A model generated the notes under the pieces. It saw only the letters and a list, made by a program, of their open reading frames with translations. It did no database searches and had not been told where the DNA came from. A program made the position numbers and the translations under genes. A stretch of DNA of 64,000 bases from Undaria pinnatifida (Eukaryota > Sar > Phaeophyceae > Laminariales > Alariaceae): NCBI GenBank assembly GCA_012845835.1, contig JABAKD010000029.1, positions 1,556,970 through 1,620,969 of the forward strand, given 5' to 3'. Shown here piece after piece: positions 14,301-22,679 of this stretch (the first letter of the stretch is position 1; each line of letters opens with the position of its first letter).

Positions 14301-15258
14301 ATCTAACCCTGGGGTCACGAAAAAGGCCGAAAAAACATTGGTTGTGGGTGCGATCCGCGAAAGGTGCTGCCCACAACACGCCCCATTGGTGCCTAGTTTT
14401 CGGATCCACAGCACACTTTCGTTCCACATGCTGAAGCTAAGGGCGTCGGTAACGCGGCGTTCTTTTGAACGTGTCACGACATGACTTGCAATAAAGGCGC
14501 TAAGAGAAGAATTTCAATGCCATTCTTCCACTTTTAACCGCCGTTGAATTGTGTTGTCGCTCGTTTGTTTTTATGTTAACGGCTATTTTTGTTTTTGCGC
14601 CAGCTCGCCAAAATCAAAACGGGCGCCCTGATCCTGTACGGCAACGATGATACGTTCACGGCGGCGGGGGCACAACAGCTGCTGGACGGCATCAAAGGCT
14701 CACGGGCCATGGTGAGTGGTACCGGTATAAATTGTGGGCGGGTATGTGGTCCAATGGTAACCTCGTGACTATTGAGGTCAAGGTTGTAAGTTCGATTCTC
14801 ACAAGAGACCTTTTCTTACAAATCGACAGGCCGCGCGAGAGCGTTAGTTGGCAAAATTCGATGCAAATCGACAAGCATAAAAACTGAAAAGTGAGAGTAG
14901 TGAACCCTATGCGCGATAAGAATGAAGGCAAGTACCGGGGGGGGGGCAAGAAAAGACACCTGTGACCACGGTTTTTTCAGAACGTCGCTGAGGATTGGTA
15001 AATCCTCTTATCATGCGGTTGAGCTGGGGAGCAAAAGTGATGATAAATAAATGTATGTACGTAATACGAAGCACTGTCGCCATCACAGAGAGGGTGGGCG
15101 CTGAACCGCGGTCGAGGTTTTGTTCGGCTGATTATAGTTATTGTGGCCCGTTTAAATGCTTTGATCGGCAGGGACTACCCGGGGGACACCTATGCCACAT
15201 CACCAGCCCCAAGGCGTTCTCAAGAGCGGTCACGGAGTATCTGATGGCACAACCGTAA
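2225..15258 (+). CDS. Alpha/beta-hydrolase fold protein (3' eight exons, about 283 aa)
   Basis: Exons 2225-2383, 3457-3588, 5634-5728, 7545-7602, 9184-9276, 12429-12548, 14604-14711 and 15172-15258 join in one phase-consistent frame ending in TAA. Numbering from the first exon seen, residues 30-38 are LVIVPGLDG (strand plus oxyanion loop), 108-113 GESFGG with Ser110 as nucleophile (GxSxG), 228-235 LILYGNDD with the acid Asp, and 259-261 GGH with the catalytic His. About 100 residues between nucleophile and acid form a helical cap. The fold is that of serine hydrolases that cleave ester, amide or similar bonds; the substrate cannot be told. Family members are often 300-400 aa, so the N terminus and any targeting peptide are probably missing. 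Introns of 1.6-3.2 kb are full of repeats, and several exons have decayed copies nearby. The gene converges with the coiled-coil gene. Confidence 0.88.
3187..3255 (+). pseudogene. Ghost copy of hydrolase exon 2 (upstream)
   Basis: CACGTGGTGATGCTCAACCT and the following CTG-rich run copy the start of the exon at 3457. The copy keeps an AG in front (TTTATAG) and a related intron flank (3131-3196 resembles 3401-3456). It reads AHVVMLNLLLLLVPPLGP and then diverges; no donor is recognisable. Confidence 0.6.
3280..3420. repeat. Short imperfect tandem repeat in intron
   Basis: Repeats around GATGTAACTGTACACT and TAACTGTATGCT follow one another with many changes between ghost and true exon 2. Confidence 0.4.
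3457..3588 (+). CDS. Hydrolase exon 2: central strand
   Basis: Acceptor TGTATGAATAG, donor ACA|GTAGTA; 44 codons, phase 0 to 0. It encodes FHVVMFNLPLVVPPLSQ, then YDFPFIARCLAEVMDEARNT. The first part fits the strand that usually carries a D-x-x-G-x-G motif, which is absent here; the second is the amphipathic helix leading to the nucleophile strand. Partial decayed copies lie on both sides. Confidence 0.82.
3764..3881 (+). pseudogene. Ghost copy of hydrolase exon 2 (downstream)
   Basis: The frame MFNLPLFVPPLSRAAAESEL continues with an IARRLATVMD segment, clearly homologous to exon 2 (about 60% of residues). A TGA immediately precedes the ATG where the true exon reads GTG GTG, no acceptor is left in frame, and the donor is weak. 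Decayed duplicate rather than a mutually exclusive exon. Confidence 0.65.
4582..4802. mobile_element. GGGTC-rich element with CAGRG/CCCTG ends, copy 1
   Basis: It starts CAGAGATTTTCCCCGGTC and ends GTGACAGGCCCTGAT, with blocks of GACCCGACCC/GGGTCGGGTC between and the phrase GGTTTTGGAAATCTCC. Ends of the form CAGRG...CCCTG resemble hAT-type non-autonomous elements (inference). Other copies: 31551, 32072, 61321. Confidence 0.55.
5634..5728 (+). CDS. Hydrolase exon 3: nucleophile elbow GESFGG
   Basis: Acceptor GTCGGATTTGCAG, donor GACCG|GTGAGT; 31 codons plus 2 bases (phase 0 to 2). It encodes AEIKGGASILGESFGGIVAQ, then QLTLDFPEKVD. GESFGG is the GxSxG nucleophile elbow, followed by the expected helix and the start of the next strand. 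This exon is the strongest single evidence for the fold. Confidence 0.93.
6131..6275. mobile_element. GGCGGTATCCC MITE, partial copy
   Basis: Starts TACAGCAGGGGTCTCCCGAT and contains AAGGCGGTATCCC, GGCCAAAATCGCTTGGCGCGAC and GCGGCTTCCCCTGATAAGGC. The right terminal repeat is missing, so the copy is truncated. Opposite orientation to the complete copy at 6837. Confidence 0.6.
6837..7030. mobile_element. GGCGGTATCCC MITE, complete copy
   Basis: About 193 bp with terminal inverted repeats: left TACAGTAGGGGTTCCCCCAG, right TTGGGGGACCCCTACTGTA. Subterminal CCGCCTTATATAGGGATACC units are repeated in tandem. It has no coding capacity, as expected of a non-autonomous DNA transposon. Confidence 0.75.
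7545..7602 (+). CDS. Hydrolase exon 4
   Basis: Acceptor CCTGTCAACGATAG, donor AAG|GTGAGA. One base completes the split Arg codon, then 19 codons: LVLLSSLAKPELTPAVMLK. The join VDRLVLLSSLAKPE is the usual strand after the nucleophile helix. Phase 2 to 0. Confidence 0.88.
7776..7818 (+). pseudogene. Ghost copy of hydrolase exon 4, copy 1
   Basis: TAGCCTGGCCAAGCCCGACC onward reads SLAKPDLAPSVLLK and sits behind an intact-looking acceptor (TTCTTCTTCAG), but the donor is GCGAGA where the true exon has GTGAGA, and the 5' quarter of the exon is missing. Confidence 0.65.
7976..8250. repeat. Minisatellite, about 34-bp unit, 8 copies
   Basis: The unit is roughly GTCTAGACGGCCGTCYGTCA followed by YGGACCTTAATTAC. 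Each unit centres on GACGGCCGTC, a perfect 10-bp palindrome, kept in most copies. It lies in the hydrolase intron between the two ghost copies of exon 4. Confidence 0.8.
8271..8335 (+). pseudogene. Ghost copy of hydrolase exon 4, copy 2
   Basis: AGCCTGGCCAAGCCCAAGCT onward reads SLAKPKLAPSVLFF, and intron-side sequence (GAGACRGGRCCACCACC) is shared with copy 1. No usable donor. Confidence 0.6.
9184..9276 (+). CDS. Hydrolase exon 5: cap region
   Basis: Acceptor CTCATCACGCAAG, donor GTG|GTGAGC; 31 codons, phase 0 to 0: FNFVLPVLETIGYVVPFLAQ, then SLFAVAHLPDV. Hydrophobic helices of this kind form the lid between the sixth and seventh strands. Confidence 0.8.
9320..9440. repeat. Dispersed repeat, also at 41210 and 45165
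   Basis: CATTCGACCATTGACCACGC and TTTGGGCGCTCAGTA are shared with the minus strand at 45165-45270 and, for the first part, with 41215-41255. Ends are not defined. Confidence 0.45.
9534..9727. mobile_element. GGCGGTATCCC MITE, copy
   Basis: Left end GCAGCAGGGGTACAGCACGA, right end TTGGGGGACCCCCACTGCTG. The inside is the same as the element at 6837 (GTGTGCCAGAGCAATACGAC, CCGCCTTATATAGGGAAGCC). Confidence 0.7.
9736..9914. mobile_element. GGCGGTATCCC MITE, adjacent copy with shortened left end
   Basis: Begins TACAGTAGGGCAATACGACC, so part of the left terminal segment is deleted; ends GGGGGACCCTTACTGTAG. It follows the previous copy within about 10 bp in the same orientation. Confidence 0.7.
10857..11178. 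repeat. Pentanucleotide microsatellite
   Basis: About 320 bp of 5-bp units, mostly TATGG/TATGA then TGTGA. Long reading frames across it are by-products of the repeat. Confidence 0.9.
11190..11282. repeat. Three-copy repeat with AACCCTAGAGGAT
   Basis: AACCCTAGAGGAT...TTAGTGGTGGGGTTG occurs three times in tandem, unit about 32-40 bp. AACCCTA resembles a telomeric unit, but the rest does not. Confidence 0.7.
11331..11582. mobile_element. GTCATCCCACG MITE, complete copy
   Basis: Left end GAGTCATCCCACGCGAGGGG, right end AACCCTGCCGTGGGATGA; inverted ends of about 12 bp. Inside are GAAGACTTTCATTCGCGCAA and GAGCTTAACCGGTCAGAAGC, shared with copies at 23167, 48419, 48966 and 62765. Non-coding. Confidence 0.7.
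11890..12054 (+). other. Open stretch with splice-like borders; possible cassette exon
   Basis: Between AATATTTCAG and CCT|GTAACC lie 55 open codons (phase 0 to 0) starting TAGSEEENEEVLGQIIHHEP. A second frame also stays open (RFLDKSFIMNPAETREFTS). The flanking hydrolase exons join well without it and the insert does not look like cap sequence, so I leave it out of the model. Confidence 0.25.
12251..12292 (+). pseudogene. Ghost copy of hydrolase exon 6 start
   Basis: GTAGAAAACCACGACGCTCT then TTGGGCGAA copies the beginning of the exon at 12429. The upstream intron segment (CACGCCTCC...GCGCAC..CGACTGTGCG) occurs at about 12069, 12189 and 12376, so the duplication includes intron. The acceptor is altered (CATGTAG) and the copy soon diverges. 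Confidence 0.6.
12429..12548 (+). CDS. Hydrolase exon 6: end of cap
   Basis: Acceptor CCGTTTTACCCAG, donor GAG|GTAAGC; 40 codons, phase 0 to 0: VEKHEPLWAKHVFLKEASWS, then DHWSVMRRARIAMAFDSRAE. The last residues lead into the strand before the catalytic Asp, as in the family. Confidence 0.88.
14175..14275. repeat. GAT/GATGGT microsatellite
   Basis: Imperfect GATGATGAT and GATGGTGAC runs. The reading frames through it are shadows of the repeat. Confidence 0.8.
14604..14711 (+). CDS. Hydrolase exon 7: acid loop
   Basis: Acceptor GTTTTTGCGCCAG, donor ATG|GTGAGT; 36 codons, phase 0 to 0: LAKIKTGALILYGNDDTFTA, then AGAQQLLDGIKGSRAM. LILYGNDD is the strand and loop carrying the catalytic Asp. Confidence 0.92.
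14735..14990 (+). mobile_element. tRNA-derived SINE, + orientation
   Basis: The head has an A-box-like TGGTCCAATGGTAAC and a B-box-like AAGTTCGATTCTCAC 35-50 bp later. The body has CGCGAGAGCGTTAGTTGGCA, AACCCTATGCGCGATAAGAA and GACACCTGTGACCACGG, all shared with the minus-strand copies at 50062 and 53531. It sits just after the donor of hydrolase exon 7. Confidence 0.75.
15172..15258 (+). CDS. Hydrolase last exon: catalytic His and stop
   Basis: Acceptor TTGATCGGCAG; 28 codons plus TAA: GLPGGHLCHITSPKAFSRAV, then TEYLMAQP. GGH followed by SPKAF and a C-terminal amphipathic helix is the usual family ending. No clear AATAAA was seen in the next 300 bp. Confidence 0.92.
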   Translation, partial: GLPGGHLCHITSPKAFSRAVTEYLMAQP

Positions 15259-15912
15259 GGACACGTGCCCCTTCTATGGAAACCAAGGCTACGTGGGGGA
15301 GCGGGTAGCCATTACGATGAGTGGCCATGGTATTAGACCATAGACTGAAATCCGCTATGGTAGTACCGGTAGCGGTACTATACCCAGTAGGGCCGGTGTC
15401 CGGTATACTGCCAGTGTTGTTGCCTGACACATACCGGCACTACAGTGAGACCACCGCTGTAGTGCAATTTGGCGCAACTCTCCATGTTGCGACTCCTGTT
15501 GTAGGTCGACGCCGGGAGGGACGGCTGCCGTGAATCTTTCTCTCGCGGCAGGCTTGATTTTTTTTTGCCTTGGACTCATGTTGTTGGGGTGTAAACTACT
15601 TGGAATTTGTGGGGGTTTCAGCACCAAAATGGTTAATGTTTTATGTATGTGTTTTGTTTATAAAGGGGGAGGAGTAGGAGATAGAATCGAGCAATTAAGG
15701 AAAAGGAGGGTCGTTGGGATGGATGGCATTACTGCGGTACGGGTAAAATGGCGCGTTCTACCCGATTCATGACGTAAGGGATTGGAAAAACACCACTAAG
15801 TTTTGACAGCTCCAAGTAGGCACGGTTCAGATATTTGCCTTGGGGATGGCTCGATTTCATCCCCGGTAAAAGACGTATTTACGAGCAAGTAATCAAGCTA
15901 GCTGATTTACCG
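15259..15912. other. Intergenic; no supported gene
   Basis: The stretch 15320-15480 is rich in short inverted repeats around GTACCGGTAGCGGTAC and ACTACAGTGAGACCACCGCT. A minus-strand frame at 15430-15230 is open for 66 codons but repetitive in composition. Confidence 0.4.
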
Positions 15913-16184
15913 TAAGTATGCGTAGGTAGTTGATCACGCCGACAAAATGCCCATCTGTAGTTGACATCTCGGTCTGTTGGCGTGTGGCCAATACCGTGAG
16001 ATCTGAAGGAGAGGAACAGGTGGACGTTTTCTCTTGTAGTAGCCTCTGGTCAGCTACCGGTATATGCAGCGGCTGTAGCGCCGTGCCACCTTGGACTGTG
16101 ACGCAGAACAGCGCCCCAAGGTTGTTAAGAATACTCGTGTTCGCAACAGGAAGACCCAGCCCTCTATTCTCGGCTGCAGCCTAC
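15913..16184 (-). other. Possible exon of unknown gene
   Basis: A minus-strand frame runs from just after GTTGCTGTAG down to a possible donor ACG|GTAAAT, about 90 codons without a stop. It includes NRGLGLPVANTSILNNLGAL, then FCVTVQGGTALQPLHIPV. Composition is protein-like and the frame begins right at an AG with a stop immediately before. No partner exons or known domain were found, and the opposite strand is also open (104 codons), so this may be chance or a gene relic. Confidence 0.3.
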
Positions 16185-17068
16185 AGCAACACCCCAAACT
16201 CATCAGGAGCGTCCCTTGAGCGGGAACCCCGAAAGAGTATATAAGCTCTCAGGACTGCGCAGCATCGTCATCTTGGTTCGACGCGTAAGGTTTGAATGCA
16301 CAGAGGAGGAGACCAACGCTACGGCAGGGGGCTCGCCTTTGGCGCCTTGTTTTCCCGGCGGCTCGGCGTTACTCTCGCGGGTGACCCCCCTTTTTCCTTT
16401 GCGGGCTCGAGCTTTGCTGCTGTGTTAGTTTTGCGATATGAATCGCAAGGAAACGGTTAGCTACGCTGTGCCAAGCAAATCGCCTACAAAGAGTCTTCGT
16501 CAGCGAGGCACAGCGTGGCACTCGTGCTAGTAGTGGAAACCCGGAAGAGCAACAGGGGTACCCCCCCCCACCGCAGGCTTGGTCAAGACCAAGGGTATGG
16601 TATTTTTCGATGATGTGTATCGCCGCTCTTATCACAGAATCAGAGCCTCGATACACATCATTGCAATGCCGTCGACGGCAACAAGAAGCCGGTAAACTGC
16701 CCTCTAGGAGCAGTACCAAGGCGCAGCGACCACGAGAAAACCGGTTGATCATCGCCGTCATCATCAAAATATTTCACGATCATCCACAGCATCATCGTTA
16801 TGGTAGGGGGGTATCATGGGTTTCCACACTTTCGTCTGAGGCGAGATGCGTATCAAGAAACGGTTACGCACGAAAGCGTAGCGCGTCGGATAGACCAGAG
16901 CCCTGTTCGGGATCGACGCGTGCTTGGATTGGGGTACATACCTAAGACATGGGATCTGCTAGTCGGGGTGCACTTGCTTTTTTTCACATTTTGCTCAGGA
17001 TCAGCTTTTTGGGTGAGGTTTAGAGCCCCTTAAGTCAAGAACCTCTCAAGGCAAAAAATGGTGCAGAC

Positions 17069-17310
17069 ACGTGCTACGATAGAAGTAGCATTTTTTGGCC
17101 TGAAATAGTTTCTGGATGACGGGGCTCCTTAACCCAAAACCGTCAGAAATAGGCCTTTTTTTTGCTTGACTCTCGACGCGTACCTCGGCCGTCGGATTAT
17201 TCGTCCGGTGCCAGTCTTATTTTTTCTCCACACCAGTTTTTTGGGGGAGGTCTGGAGCTGTGAACAGTTCAGAAAAAAAAATGTGCACCTCTATCGTAGC
17301 GCGCGTCTGC
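17069..17310. mobile_element. CGTGCTACGATAGAGGTGC MITE copy
   Basis: Left end ACACGTGCTACGATAGAAGT, right end CACCTCTATCGTAGCGCGCG. Inside: GACGGGGCTCCTTAACCCAA, AAACCGTCAGAAATAGGCC, then GGGGGAGGTCTGGAGCT. Confidence 0.7.
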
Positions 17311-18258
17311 ACCTCTCCTGTTGGATGTGTCGATCTGTGACCGTGGCTGCGATAGGGGGTTTTCGTTGTTTTTGGGGCATTTTTTTGCAGTGGACCTCGG
17401 GATCGAGTGACCCCCCTGTTGCTAAAGTTGTTCGTGCTGTTTTAATTGTTCGGTACGTACGAACTCGCAATGGAATGGTTAGTTACGCTTGCGCCAAGAA
17501 CGAAAACACCTAAAGACCAAGGCCACGAACGATAGAGGGGGTACACCCATTTTCACTCGTACCGGAAGTTGAGCCACTCGCGAAGTGACTCAGTACCTCG
17601 CGAACAAAAAACATGTTGTGCGATAGTTTTGGCGCGGCGTAAGTTACCACACTATTTGCGAATTGTGTTCGTCAATTAAAAACGTCAAGAAAACGTAAGA
17701 CCGCAAAATAACAGAGGGGTTACTCGCGCGGGTGACCCCGAGCCACTGCAGAAAAAGGCCCCCAAAGGGGGACCCTCATGGTACTGTATCCTGGGCCTAT
17801 AAAGTGTTTTCGTCGGTAAGGTACAGGGGTTGTTACCCGTGCAAGTGCCTCACACCCAGCCGTGAAAAAGGGGGTTACCCGCTCTGCCGTGGAATTGGTG
17901 GCGATGATCTGCGTGGCCTGATCGTGTATGCCGGGTGTGAGCCGGATGGTTCGCACGATCCGTCCGGCAGATGGATTCCTGGGTTTAGATCCTGCGCAAC
18001 ACATCATGACGACGTATTTAACGTTTAGATTGTGATTTAGATCGCCATCTGTGTCCGATGCCGTGAAGGTATTGGGCTGTAGAGAAGTAAGGTTAGCGGC
18101 TCGTGCGCGAGTGGGGCTCAAAACCGCTTAAAGCGAGGTCCTAAAGGCGACCTCCCCACGGTAGCCGCGTTCAAAAGTGGGCGGAGAGAGGGAGGGAGGT
18201 AGAGAGCAAAGAGGTACGTGTCGCGCTGTTCAGCAGTGGGGCGTGTTGGGCAAAGCGC

Positions 18259-18588
18259 AGACGCGTGCTATGGCAGAGGCGCTAAAACATTTCATTTTTC
18301 TAATACTACCCCTCGCTTGAGGAGCTGTTTTTTTTTTTCTAAGGCAAAAACTATTTGTTGGGGCGAGGCGGGGGCGGGGCGGGCGGAACAAAAGTGCTAT
18401 TTATTATTACCCGATGAACATTCCCATGGCGCCTAGATATACAACGAAATTATTCCCCCACCCGCCAAAAAAAAAAATGTTTTTTTTCCCGACGATTTTG
18501 GGTTAAGGAGGGCTCCCCGTCAATCAGAAAAGAGTTCACAGCTGAAAGAAAAAGAGCGCTACGTACCTCTATCTTAGCATGCGTCTGC
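18259..18588. mobile_element. CGTGCTACGATAGAGGTGC MITE copy
   Basis: Left end AGACGCGTGCTATGGCAGAG, right end TACCTCTATCTTAGCATGCG. The conserved inside is present in reverse order (GACGATTTTGGGTTAAGGAG). Confidence 0.6.
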
Positions 18589-19247
18589 AGTGGTACCGCC
18601 GTAAGAGGGGCGGCTCGGCCACCTTCGCCCCAACGCGTCCGCCAAAGCAAGGAAGCTAAAACTTTGCAAAACTTTTGCATTCGCAGTAAACCCACCCCGA
18701 TGTATTTAGTGTCAACAATAGACAAAGGCTACGGTATTACTAGGCTAGGGGGGATGTTACGACGATGTTATGATGATGCTATGATATACTCCTTTTTTTT
18801 CACGACTGGGTTTAAGCCACTCGCACGCGTGACATCCGTACCTCACCGACGAATGCGTTGTGATAGGTTGGGTTTTTTCTTCGCGCAGCGTCACTGACCA
18901 TTCCATGGCGGATTGATTTCACCAAAAAAAAAAATCTGCACCAAAGGTTAAGACCGCAAAATAACAGGGGGGTCACATGCGGCGAGTGATCCCGAGGCAC
19001 TGCAAAAACAGGCCCCGAAAACAACATAAACCCCCCTACCGTATAGCCACGGTCTGTACGTACGGCGTGCGCGACAACGTAGGGGGGGGGGGGGGGGGAG
19101 GGCTTTGAGGCACGAACGAAGGGTCTCCGAGTTTCCCGTTATCCCCGCGTTTGAAGGTGCCGAGACCCCATGAGGGCTTTCACTGATCTGGAGCAAAGGG
19201 GTGTGTGTGTCAGCCAGCATGTCAACCGCGTCGCCTTCGATTTGAAC

Positions 19248-19533
19248 ACGACGCATGCTACGATAGAGGCATTAAGGTAAACCTGGTACCACTTTTTGTC
19301 TATTTTCGTTTCTGAATGACGACGCTCCTTAACCCCAAATCGTCCCAAGTAGGCCATTATTTTTTTGGGACGATTTTCGTTGTGTACCTAGGCCATGGGA
19401 TGTTTTCATCCGGTAGGTACGCAGCAGTTTTATTCTTCTCCTAAATCAGTTTTTGGGAGAGGTCTTGAGATCCCAAATCGAGGGGTAGTATTAAGAAAAA
19501 AAAAAGTGGTGCAACTCTATCGTAGCGCGCGTC
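19248..19533. mobile_element. CGTGCTACGATAGAGGTGC MITE copy
   Basis: Left end ACGACGCATGCTACGATAGA, right end AACTCTATCGTAGCGCGCGT. The whole internal consensus is present, including GTGTACCTAGGCCATGGGAT. Confidence 0.75.
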
Positions 19534-19734
19534 CTATACTATAACCAACATATAATAGCTCTATTTTTTCTCCAAATCGGTTTCTGGGAAAGGTCTTACT
19601 TAACCTTTATAGTTGAGGAGTAGTATTTAAAAAAAAAAGCGCGCGTCACACACGTTACGGCAGAGGTGCGCCGTTTGTTCCCTACAATATTCTTCGCTTG
19701 AGGACCTCCATACCTCCACACCTCCATACCTCAC

Positions 19735-20033
19735 CCCGCATGTTACGATAGAGGTAGGTGGCACTTTTCGCCCGAAACGTTTTCTGAACGATGGGGCAAA
19801 AAAAAAAAAAAAACTTCAACCCAAAATCGTCGGAACTAGGGCGAAAAAAAAAAAAACATGATTCTCGTTGTGTACTTAGTACTTAGGGCACCATAGGATT
19901 TTTTCATCTATCTGGTCAGCAGTTAGATTTTTTCTCCACATACATCAGTTTTTTAGGGAGATCTTGAGCTCCCAAAATTGAGGAACCTCCGAAAAAAAAA
20001 AAAAGTGTTGTGTCTCTACCGTACCACGCGTCT
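19735..20033. mobile_element. CGTGCTACGATAGAGGTGC MITE copy
   Basis: Left end CCGCATGTTACGATAGAGGT, right end TGTCTCTACCGTACCACGCG, with the usual internal landmarks. Confidence 0.7.
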
Positions 20034-20277
20034 CACCCCCAAAAAAACGATGTATCATATCGAAAACTGAAAGCGCAAAACCCGATGAACAAACCCCGTG
20101 GGGCCAGATATACAAAGCAACCATTTTGCCAAGACAAGAATGATAAATCCGACGACTTTTGGCTAAGGAGAGCCCTGTCTTTCAGAAATGGTTTTTCGCC
20201 GAAAAATGCTACGAGTACTTCTATCGGATCATGCGTCCCTTAGAAAAATCCAAGGTTGTGTTCTGTAAGGGTACGTA

Positions 20278-21150
20278 CAAACCGTACCCGGGGTATTTAC
20301 CCCGGGTATTACCCTACAAAGAATTTCTGCAAGTTCTGTAGGGCATTCGTACCCGTACCCGAAACTTCTGGAAGTTCTGTACGACCTTCATACCTGTACC
20401 CGGAACTTCTGGAAGTTCTGTACGCCCGTGGTCACAATACCCGGGGTACGAGTACAGCATGTTTTGTACCCGCTCGGAACTTCTGTGAGTTCTGTACGCC
20501 TGTGCCACAATATCCGGAACTTCTGGGAGTTCTGTAAGACATCCGTACCCGTACCCCGAACTTCTGGAAGTTCTGTAAGATCCTCGTACCCGTACCCGGA
20601 ACTTCTGGAAGTTGTGTACGACCTTCATACCTGTACCCGGAACTTCTGGAAGTTCTGTACGCCCGTGGCCACAATACCCGGGGTACGAGTACAGCATGTT
20701 TTGTACCCGCTCGGAACTTCTGTGAGTTCTGTACGCCTGTGCCACAATATCCGGAACTTCTGGGAGTTTTGTAAGACATCCGTACCCGTACCCCGAACTT
20801 CTGGAAGTTCTGTAAGATCCTCGTACCCGTACCCGGAACTTCTGGAAGTTGTGTACGACATTCATACCTGTACCCGGAACTTCCGTAAGTTCTGTACACC
20901 CGTGGCCACAATACCCGGGGTACGGGTACAACATGTTTTGTACCCGCTCGGAACTTCTGCGAGTTCTGTACGCCTGTGCCACAATACCCGGAACTTCTGG
21001 AAGTTCTGTAAGACATCCGTACCCGTACCCCGAACTTCTGGAAGTTCTGTAAGATCCTCTTTACCCTTACCCGGAAATCCTGTGACTCCTGTAAGACTGT
21101 GGCACGATACCCGGGGTACGGGTATACCTTCGCTACAATACCCGGGAAGC
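20278..21150. repeat. Minisatellite block 1 with 237-bp higher-order period
   Basis: The basic unit is GTACCCGTACCCGGAACTTC + TGGAAGTTCTGTA. Larger units starting GGGTACGAGTACA recur at 20444, 20681 and 20918, exactly 237 bp apart. Each unit contains GAACTTC-TG-GAAGTTC, an inverted repeat. Because 237 is a multiple of 3 and the unit lacks stops, long frames stay open on both strands (273 codons +, 255 and 222 codons -). Confidence 0.9.
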
Positions 21151-21754
21151 TCTGTATTGTGGTATTCATTAAGGTTTTATCCGAAAAGGTATTATGCATT
21201 AATTAGGATGTTGCACAAACCGAACATCGAACACAGCAATCAGAAGTAGAACGTATCATACAATAAGAGCACCTGTTGTTGATGTTTCTTTCGTTTCTAA
21301 GGGCACGCATGGACGTATTAACGAAGGACGCCTTTGAATCGAAACTAGTGTTTTTCATGAATCGAATTGAATTTGATTCGATTTGTTTGATACAACGATT
21401 TTTTTCCTTCTCTCGAGAAACCACGTATTGCGTAGTGTCCATGTCTTTTTCGCGATCGGAATAATGCAGATCTCGTTATCATATCATCGAAGTCTTGAAC
21501 TGTTCTCTGTGTTTTCGGTGGCTTTGCTTCTTCTTTGTCGTAGCACTTGGCTTATCGAGCTATTAAATAGTGGAATAATTGGGCTTGCGACAGCCATTAT
21601 TTTCTTTTAGGCGCCACAGCCGGGGTACGCTATGGTATGATCTGTGTTACAGAAGAACAGTTGTAGTAGTAGACGTAAATTGGAAATGCGTTGACAATTG
21701 TCTTTTTTGTACGAGTCGATTTGTCGTTTTTTAGCCCCTTTTGAGGCGGGTGTT

Positions 21755-22485
21755 TACCCGGGAATTACCTGTACCCGGGACTTCTGTGAGTTCTGTACAG
21801 CCCTACCCGTACCCGGAATGCCTGTGACTTCTGTACGACATTCATACCCGTACCCGAACTTTCTATTTTCTTTCCGTCTGTAGGTTACACACAACCACCC
21901 GGGGTATTTACCCGGGTATCACCCTATAAAGAACTTGTGTGAAATTCTGTAGGACACTCATACCCCTACCCGGAACTTCTAGAAGTTCTGTACGCCGGTG
22001 CCACAAAGACCCGGGGTACGGGTACAGCATATTTACACCTGCCCGGAACTTTAGGAAGTTCTGTACGCCAAGCCACAATACCCGGAAGTTCTGGAAGTTT
22101 TGTAAGATTTTCATACCCGTACCCGGAACTTCTGTGAGTTCTGTAAGACCCGAGCCACAATACCCGGGGTGCGGGTACATCATGCTTTGTATCCGCCCGG
22201 AACTTCTGTGAGTTCTGTATGCCTGTGCCACAATACCCGGAACTTCTGGAAGTTCTGTAACACTTCCATACCCGTACAGTGCCCGAAACTTCTGGAAGTT
22301 TTGTAAGATTTTCATACCCGTGCCCGGAACTTCTGTGACTTCTGTAAGACCCGAGCCACAATACCCGAGGCGCGGGTACGTCATGTTTTGTATCCGCCCG
22401 GAACTTCTGTGAGTTCTGTATGCCTGTGCCACAATACCCGAAACTTCTGGAAATTCTGTAAGACCCCCATACCCTTACCCGGAAT
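21755..22485. repeat. Minisatellite block 2, same family
   Basis: Same basic unit as block 1. The marker CCGGGGTRCGGGTACA recurs at 22011, 22164 and (diverged) 22365, giving uneven larger units of 153 and 201 bp. About 600 bp of unrelated AT-richer sequence separates the blocks. Confidence 0.88.
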
Positions 22486-22539
22486 CCACAAACCCTACAG
22501 AACTTGAGCGTGGAAAAATCGGTAGCATAGGTTATTTGG

Positions 22540-22640
22540 TGCATATTGTTGAGGAATTAGTGGGGTATTAGTCCGGTTGACCACTTGCAAAAGGTCAACC
22601 AATAGCTTACCCAAACTAAGCCTTATAACAATACGGCGGG
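22540..22640. repeat. Dispersed repeat shared with 34205
   Basis: TTAGTGGGGTATTAGTCCGG, then TTGACCACTTGCAAAAGGTC and ATAGCTTACCCAAACTAAGC, occur inverted at 34205-34320. Related to the 1140-1900 repeats. Confidence 0.6.
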
Positions 22641-22679
22641 TGATATGATGGGGGTGGCACGTTTGTAGGGCTAGGGTAG

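Larger units (their letters stand above)
16330..18960. repeat. MITE cluster between the convergent genes
   Basis: Pieces of two families alternate. One has CTCGCGCGAGTGAC arms with GGGGTACCCC ends (about 16336-16570, 17390-17570, 17690-17900). The other has ACGCGTGCTACGATAGAGGTGC-type ends (17069-17310, 18259-18588). No transposase frame is present. Confidence 0.6.

Noticed and set aside
14735..14812. Functional tRNA gene
   Set aside because: A and B boxes are present, but stems do not pair well and the segment continues into a body shared with other SINE copies.
20400..21060. Heat-shock-element-like GAACTTCTGGAAGTTC in the minisatellite
   Set aside because: The spacing GAA-C-TTC has one base where the element needs two, and the motif is in an intergenic satellite.
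20314..21249. Reading frames of 222-273 codons on both strands
   Set aside because: They are translations of the minisatellite; frames are open because the unit lacks stops and the period is a multiple of three.
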